Made by a program: the position numbers and the translations under genes | Shown: one piece after another, positions 1-64,000 of the stretch | How positions within the stretch are numbered: position 1 is the stretch's first letter | How the letters are laid out: each line of letters begins with the position of its first letter | Origin: Amorphochlora amoebiformis | Taxonomy: Eukaryota > Cercozoa > Chlorarachniophyceae | Direction: 5' to 3' | DNA: 64,000 bases | NCBI GenBank assembly: GCA_054601695.1 | Contig: BAAHQB010000053.1 | Span: 372,001 to 436,000, forward strand | Notes under the pieces: generated by a model | What the model was told of the DNA's origin: nothing | Seen by the model: the letters and a program-made list of their open reading frames with translations, nothing else | Database searches by the model: none

Positions 1-87
1 TCTAATTCATGCCCTCTCACCCTCTGGTCTCCTCATACTCCGATACACAAATATATCTGTACATACGTATTTACATATTTACACGTG

Positions 88-130
<43 letters not shown>

Positions 131-153
131 CTACTATGACCAGAGTAGATGTC

Positions 154-216
<63 letters not shown>

Positions 217-426
217 ATTATTTACATAACACATTAATATGGGCAAACATAGAGATGTCACATTTACCCCGTTCTCACGGGTTGTAAAGTCATATGAAAA
301 TGTTTATCCTATTTTTCATGTACTCCTACAGCGGTCGTAATTCCAATGTGCATATTTCTCGCTCTTATCCTTCCTACACTTCTCGAACCTAATCCGAAAC
401 TTTCAATGAGCGCTAATTGTGTGTAG
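1..426. other. Left-edge non-coding sequence
   Basis: TA arrays occupy roughly 90-220. The remainder (1-60, 230-426) is complex sequence that may hold the promoter or an upstream exon of the coiled-coil gene: tactcctacag and gtgtgtag (ending at 426) are possible acceptors. I see no other gene. Confidence 0.4.
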
Positions 427-450
427 GAGAGGGAAAAAGGTAGGAGGGAG

Positions 451-29434
<28,984 letters not shown>

Positions 29435-29822
29435 TTTTGCCTCTGTATAGACTCGATCGATGGTCCTCCCGATGAAAGAGACGGATCTGTGGACATCCAG
29501 ACTGACAGCTTTCACGCGCAATAAATCAAACGTGATACGCTGTCCTGTCACTCGCTTGGAATGAGATTGGGGTAACGTCACGGTTCGTATATTAGTTATC
29601 TTGAATATCAAAACATATATCGATTTGATATGTTTCAAAGTGGAAAGAAAATATCGTGAAACTCAAAACAAAATGCCGTTTTTATCCGATATTATTCAAA
29701 AGAAAATGTCGCGGAAAGTGAAACAGATCTTTCCAGAATATTCTCGGAAGGCGTACCCCTTCTTCTACTAATTGATATCCCACTGGCACCACTCAACACA
29801 ACCCATCACATTGATATCGATC
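29435..29822. promoter_or_regulatory. Divergent promoter region between NT5DC1-like gene and DAP1
   Basis: 388 bp of complex, non-repetitive sequence separates the two predicted start codons, which point away from each other. It must hold the 5' UTRs and promoters of both genes. I see no TATA box at a convincing distance from either start. A minus-strand open frame extends upstream of ATG 29434 to about 29638, so the nucleotidase start could lie further out. Confidence 0.5.
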
Positions 29823-30367
29823 ATGCCAGCCAACCTTCCCGACAAAGCAGGTACTGCATAACTACGCCTCCTTCTCATCAACACACTTTCCAATGGAGTT
29901 TGGAGTCACTTCATTTCTCTTTTCCCCACAGTGAGAGCCGGTGGTGTGCGAGTGAAGCAGCACAAGAAACCGGAGTCCGCATCCAGTCAAGCTACTCAAG
30001 CCGAAACCAAGACACCGTCGATTGCGCAAGATGTTGGTGAGATTTTGTGAGATTTGATACCTATAACTTTGGGTCAAAGCGTATAATTATTGTCGAAAAC
30101 ACATGCGAACGATGCCACGCCCTCTTATCCCCGGTCGTGGTAAATCAAATTCTTACTTGTGCGCATTTGCACTCTCATATCTTTTTAGCCTCGCAAATGC
30201 ACGAAACTAAGAAGGCCGAGCTTCAGAAAGAGAGGGCCCTAAGAACCAACATCTCAAAGAAGTATCCCGCAACATACACCGCTCCCCCAAAAGCCAATTC
30301 TTTTTCCGGAAAAAAGTTTGTCAACGCAAAGGCCCGAGTTATCCAACAGCCGCGTGCCCAGAACTGA
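29823..30367 (+). CDS. DAP: Death-associated protein 1 (DAP1) family protein (3 exons)
   Basis: Exons 29823-29850, 29932-30036 and 30189-30367 give 312 nt, 103 aa; animal DAP1 is about 102 aa. The N-terminal motif VRAGGVRVKQHKK matches the conserved AVKAGGMRIV block of DAP1, and the C-terminal ARVIQQPRAQN matches its QHIQQPRK end. The middle is a low-complexity, charged, Ser/Thr/Lys-rich linker. Introns are short (81 and 152 nt) with normal pyrimidine tracts (ttttccccacag, catatctttttag), unlike the repeat-filled introns elsewhere in the window. In vertebrates DAP1 is a small negative regulator of autophagy, and Dap1b/Dapl1 sits in the exit tunnel of dormant egg ribosomes; a related role here is inference. 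The gene starts 388 bp from the divergent NT5DC1-like gene. TGTAA occurs twice shortly after the stop. Confidence 0.85.
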
Positions 30368-30778
30368 GAAGATGCTTGTAATGTAATGATAACCTTATAA
30401 TTACCAGTTTGCGGCTTTTGATTTTGAAACCTTGATCAAATTTCCTTCAAACTTTAATCACTACGTATATATACATCACTCGGTGGCGAGGAGTTGAATA
30501 ATATCAACAACTGTCAAGTTCTATCTAGTGTAGTCACTATACTAGTATAGTGTATATTATATACTAGATCTAGTAGATCATGATACACTACTAAGGCAAA
30601 CACTTATTCGGCGTAATAATTAGAGGCCAGTACGTCATGAAAAAATACCTATACTACTAGATACTAGTATAGCTAGACTAGCTAGATAGATGCAATGCAC
30701 CATGGTACATGCATGTCTTGCAATGCGAGTAACGTAGTTCTAACATTCTAGACATTCGTATTTTGGGTTTATTTCAAG
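30368..30778. other. Intergenic sequence downstream of DAP1
   Basis: Complex AT-rich sequence with many overlapping copies of ctag/tagatc palindromes (30530-30690), for example actatactagtatagt. It contains no open frame of note. It is the 3' flank of DAP1 and of the minus-strand exon-like block that ends at 30779. Confidence 0.5.
30768..30773 (-). promoter_or_regulatory. Possible polyadenylation signal AATAAA
   Basis: AATAAA on the minus strand, 5 nt beyond the TAA at 30779-30781 that ends the last exon-like block. It is the only canonical hexamer I noticed directly after a predicted stop in this window. Confidence 0.35.
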
Positions 30779-30846
30779 TTAGCCTGCCATCTTCTTCGCA
30801 CACCCTAAAAACACCTCAAGAATCGCATAGCACTCTTCCTAGATTT

Positions 30847-30879
<33 letters not shown>

Positions 30880-30955
30880 CATATACATATATCTTATATA
30901 TAAATATATATATATAATATATTGTATGCATGTGTATCTGAGGTCCACAGCCACT

Positions 30956-31008
<53 letters not shown>

Positions 31009-31025
31009 ACTAAATAAATCTTTCA

Positions 31026-31089
<64 letters not shown>

Positions 31090-31292
31090 GATGCGTGTAA
31101 AATCAACAGTAATATACATACATATATATATATATATATGTATATATTATATACAGATTTCTAAACAAACAGAAAACGTATAGTTTAAAATATAAATATA
31201 TATTTATGTATAATCTGTACGTGTGTTTATGGAATAGCCAACATATATACATGTATATATATATACATACATATATATATATATCTACATCC

Positions 31293-31354
<62 letters not shown>

Positions 31355-31485
31355 GTATGTATGTATGTATATATATATATATATATGTATATTATATACA
31401 TATATATATATACATATATTATAATACTAATTAATCTACGTATGTGCATTTCCACACATGTATTAATATACATCATACGATGCAC

Positions 31486-31526
<41 letters not shown>

Positions 31527-31600
31527 ATAAATCTATATAATATATATATATATATATATATACATATTTGTATAAATGTATATAACCACACAAATCTAAC

Positions 31601-31650
<50 letters not shown>

Positions 31651-32081
31651 TTATATATATATATATATATATATACTGTACTATACATACACATAATTAA
31701 CTTATATTTACATATGTATATGTACAGTATGAATACACCCTACAGTTGTACATCTTGTCGATTACACACCTTGCCCTTGTTTTGTGCCAAACATCTCGTA
31801 TAGGTCCCTTTCAAGGAGCCTAGTAATCAGGATAAGGAAATATAAATATATATATATATATATATAGATATATATATATATATATATAAATTTAATGTAC
31901 TTACATGTATATAATGTATACATAGTGTGTACGTTATATTTACATACACTATATGTATATATATACGGTATTTACCAATATATGAAACACGTATACAACC
32001 ATAAGTAAATAAATAACTTAATTATATACAATTTGTGTATATATTTTATTACCTGTTATACATACATGTACGTATAAAAAC

Positions 32082-32139
<58 letters not shown>

Positions 32140-32203
32140 CAATATATATATATATATATATTACACATTATATGGATGATATTAATATATGTATATATAT
32201 ATA

Positions 32204-32294
<91 letters not shown>

Positions 32295-32484
32295 ATCATA
32301 TGTATGCAATACATATATAGTATATATATACGTGTGTGTGTGTGTGTATTTCTTATTTTATACATATATATATATATTGAGAGAGAGAGAGATAAAGAGA
32401 GAGAGAGAGAGATAAATTACATACACATACCTATTTATGTGCTACATATATATACACACACACACATATATATATATATATATT

Positions 32485-32527
<43 letters not shown>

Positions 32528-32614
32528 TATATATATATATATATATGTGTATATATATGTATATGTATAAATATGTATACATTTGGACTTCCTACAATGT
32601 TGGCTGTCCTCTAT
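30779..32614 (-). other. Candidate 3' exons of the CX9C gene or of an unrecognised minus-strand gene
   Basis: Three minus-strand blocks have coding character and splice signals. 32596-32614 (acceptor after ggaatag, donor GTAGGA). 31770-31819 (acceptor attactag, donor GTGTGT; encodes LLERDLYEMFGTKQGQ). 30779-30838 (acceptor aaatctag), whose phase-0 reading is [19 protein letters not shown] then TAA; it holds another C-x9-C and is followed by AATAAA. Phases from exon 2 at 33222 to 31770 join. The last block joins directly only in a different frame, ending RVLCDS-stop. A missing microexon or an error in my model is likely. Confidence 0.4.
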
Positions 32615-32646
32615 CTATTCCAGAACTACCCTCATACATATACATC

Positions 32647-32707
<61 letters not shown>

Positions 32708-32749
32708 TACAATTACATACACATACATATTTATGTGCTACATATTCAT

Positions 32750-32819
<70 letters not shown>

Positions 32820-32820
32820 T

Positions 32821-32852
<32 letters not shown>

Positions 32853-32986
32853 AAATATATATATATACATATATACATTTAGACTTCCTCATATGCCTAT
32901 GTATATATGTGTACATGTGTATACTATGTATTGTCAAAATATTTGCATATTATACATACAAATCCATGTATGCATGTATATATATG

Positions 32987-33023
<37 letters not shown>

Positions 33024-33132
33024 ATACATATATACATATACGTACATGTGTATACTGTGTGTGCATTGTAAAAATATTTGCATATACGTTTGAATTATTT
33101 GTGTGTTCGTATTACACCTACCATATGAACAT

Positions 33133-33863
33133 TTAAAAGCCCACATGAGGGCAATGACGCTTGGATTGAGATTTAAAGAAGAAATACAGCATATTTATGC
33201 GCATAGCATGGCAAATATTACATGAAAGCTTTAGACCTTTCTCTCCACTGCACTTGCTCATGAGCGCCTGGGATGCGGACTTGCGTTCTCCTTGGCATCT
33301 TTGAAGCTCCTCAGATTCCGATAGACAATGGCCACGCCCAATACCTATGGCAATCCGACAAATATGTGTGTTTGGGTATATGCATTACTCATATCTCATG
33401 CCAACATTTCATAGCTGGTTAATGATATATATACACGTGCGATGTATCTTAGACGGCAATATTCGTATAGCCGGCAGACCAGCTAGAAATACAAAGAAGT
33501 GAGGAGTTTAAATCGAATGTGTAACTCGCAAAATCCGTGTGTACAGTCGATGTAAGAGTCCTACTTTAGCTTTCAACCAACTACTCGCGCCTAGGTTTCA
33601 TCCTCGAGCTATTTAAGCCTGTCTCAGCAAGATAAGAGCCTAGAATTCTCTCAAAAGCCTTTAGCTTCCAAAGCCGAACCGAAACGTCACCACTCACCGA
33701 AGTCCCACAGCGCCCTGCGTACTCCTGATGCCTCGGCCACCCTCACCCGACAGGAAGATAGGGCGTCTCTCGTTTGTGAACAGTTGGGGAGGAGGGCTCC
33801 ATACTCCATCATCATGCTCTCGAGCTTCGGATCAACCGCATGGCGGACAGGGCAGCCAGCCAT
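33133..33863 (-). CDS. Small cysteine-rich protein with two CX9C motifs (exons 1-2)
   Basis: Exon 1 is 33698-33863: ATG in strong context (acaaATGG), 55 codons, ending at donor GTGAGT in phase 1. Exon 2 starts at 33344 after TTGCCATAG and is in phase. If exon 2 is terminal the stop is TAA at 33133-33135 (125 aa); a donor GTAATA after 33222 would instead lead to the exon-like blocks at 32596-32614, 31770-31819 and 30779-30838. Cysteines fall as C28-x9-C38 and C62-x9-C72, then C87. Twin CX9C proteins are usually oxidatively folded by the Mia40 pathway in the mitochondrial intermembrane space, which is inferred here. The loop between the pairs (23 residues) is longer than in most small members and I cannot assign a named family. 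It is divergent from the transporter gene at 34104. Confidence 0.5.
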
Positions 33864-34103
33864 TTGTCCCGTCTTGTCACCTAGTGTGACACACCAATGT
33901 CATATAACGTGACACTGCTGCTGTGCTGTCTTTTGGCCTTATATCTTTTATTCGATAACTAGCATATCAAATACTCTTATATGGCCATCTGACAATCTGG
34001 TCACGTTGAATGACACACGTACAACAGTTATATGTCACGCACCGTGACATGCGCGTGCTATCCTTCCCCAGCCGAACCCTGCTGACTGTGTCCAGCGACC
34101 GAC
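33864..34103. promoter_or_regulatory. Divergent promoter with three TGTCAC-N5-GTGACA palindromes
   Basis: The 240 bp between the CX9C protein start and the transporter start contain perfect inverted repeats at 33875-33891 (tgtcac ctagt gtgaca) and 34033-34049 (tgtcac gcacc gtgaca), and a one-mismatch copy at 33898-33914 (tgtcat ataac gtgaca). The constant 5-nt spacing suggests binding sites for a dimeric factor shared by the two divergent genes. Confidence 0.5.
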
Positions 34104-44324
<10,221 letters not shown>

Positions 44325-44867
44325 AAACTGATGCTTCCGAGTCACTAATTTTAAACTTAAATATGACGTACATCTAGTCAAGGGGTTCGGTTCCTCATCG
44401 TGATTTGAGTGAGATTTTTGTACACCTGCAACTTACTAGACTTAAGTTACTGTAATTAGCAGTGGTAGTTAAATAGTAACATAAGTCTAGAAGTTACATC
44501 ATGCTGAATATGACTAGTATGACTTAGGTGATACTTGATAATTTTTGGTAATACAGCGGCTGAAGATGTTTTAGGCTAGTTAGGCTTAGGGTTAGGGTTA
44601 GGGTTTGGTCACATACCATAACTTGTATTAGTTGTATTCAATTTATATTTACCTAGTTTATATGGGCTGGGGTACTACAGTTCTACTAGTTCTAGACCTC
44701 AGTCACACTATATATGTCTAATATATACAGATATATACTAGATATAATAACTGAATCTAAATAATAATTGGAGTTTTATAATCACAAATATTAGCTGTAT
44801 TAGCATTTTCAAGGGGCCATTTTAAAGTTTCTGTTCTAGATATTTGCTTCGGGCCATTAAGCAGGCT
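44325..44867. other. Convergent intergenic spacer (transporter / RRN3)
   Basis: 543 bp between the two stop codons, mostly complex AT-rich sequence with no coding signal. It holds a three-unit TTAGGG stretch at 44588-44605, ending in tttgg. Confidence 0.5.
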
Positions 44868-63670
<18,803 letters not shown>

Positions 63671-63757
63671 ATATATATATATATAAATATATATACATAT
63701 AATATATAATGTATATATGGATATATACATATATATGTAAATATATCTGCACACATG

Positions 63758-63836
<79 letters not shown>

Positions 63837-63857
63837 AAACACACATATGCATACATG

Positions 63858-63905
<48 letters not shown>

Positions 63906-64000
63906 CATACATATATACACATATATATATATATATATATATATATGCATTATGTAATTACGTATATATATATATATATTTTATATATATATATATATAT

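Overview
This is nuclear DNA from an intron-rich eukaryote whose non-coding sequence is dominated by (TA)n. All 70-odd exons reconstructed here use GT-AG introns. Most exons are 15-130 nt, and introns run from tens of bases to about 2.5 kb of microsatellite. Nearly all long open frames (poly Tyr-Ile, Arg-Ala, Ser-Leu, Glu-Arg) are translations of simple repeats. Real genes appear as short islands of complex sequence that join in phase. TTAGGG-type repeats suggest TTAGGG telomeres, and a DAP1 homologue is compatible with an opisthokont or holozoan-grade organism, but I cannot name the species.

Layout. (1) + strand 451-10288: tail-anchored coiled-coil protein, about 850 aa, 11 exons. (2) 10289-12094: convergent spacer with a diverged ~290 bp tandem duplication. 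(3) - strand 12095-29434: NT5DC1-like HAD-family 5'-nucleotidase, 459 codons in 22 exons over 17.3 kb. (4) + strand 29823-30367: DAP1, 103 aa, 3 exons, divergent from (3). (5) - strand, about 30779-33863: small cysteine-rich (CX9C) protein; its first two exons are clear and its 3' end is not. (6) + strand 34104-44324: complete ten-helix drug/metabolite (EamA-type) transporter, 323 aa, 13 exons, divergent from (5). (7) - strand 44868-63615 and beyond: the C-terminal 405 aa of RRN3/TIF-IA, the RNA polymerase I initiation factor, in 23 exons; its 5' end lies past the right edge.

The most unusual signals are in the introns. First, many exons are accompanied by decayed partial copies of their own splice boundary. 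Acceptor-side copies lie upstream and donor-side copies downstream, separated by (TA)n, in up to eight copies (58.5-59.7 kb). Second, every long CT/GA tract is oriented with pyrimidines on the mRNA strand of its host gene, often starting within about 40 nt of a donor site. Third, telomeric repeats fill or lie in several introns, once in head-to-head orientation. Fourth, a ~260 bp element with tRNA-like A and B boxes occurs three times, always antisense to its host gene.

Exon models were built by hand from splice signals, phase continuity and remembered family motifs. Coding lengths of the complete models are divisible by three. Individual boundaries, especially at microexons, need transcript evidence.
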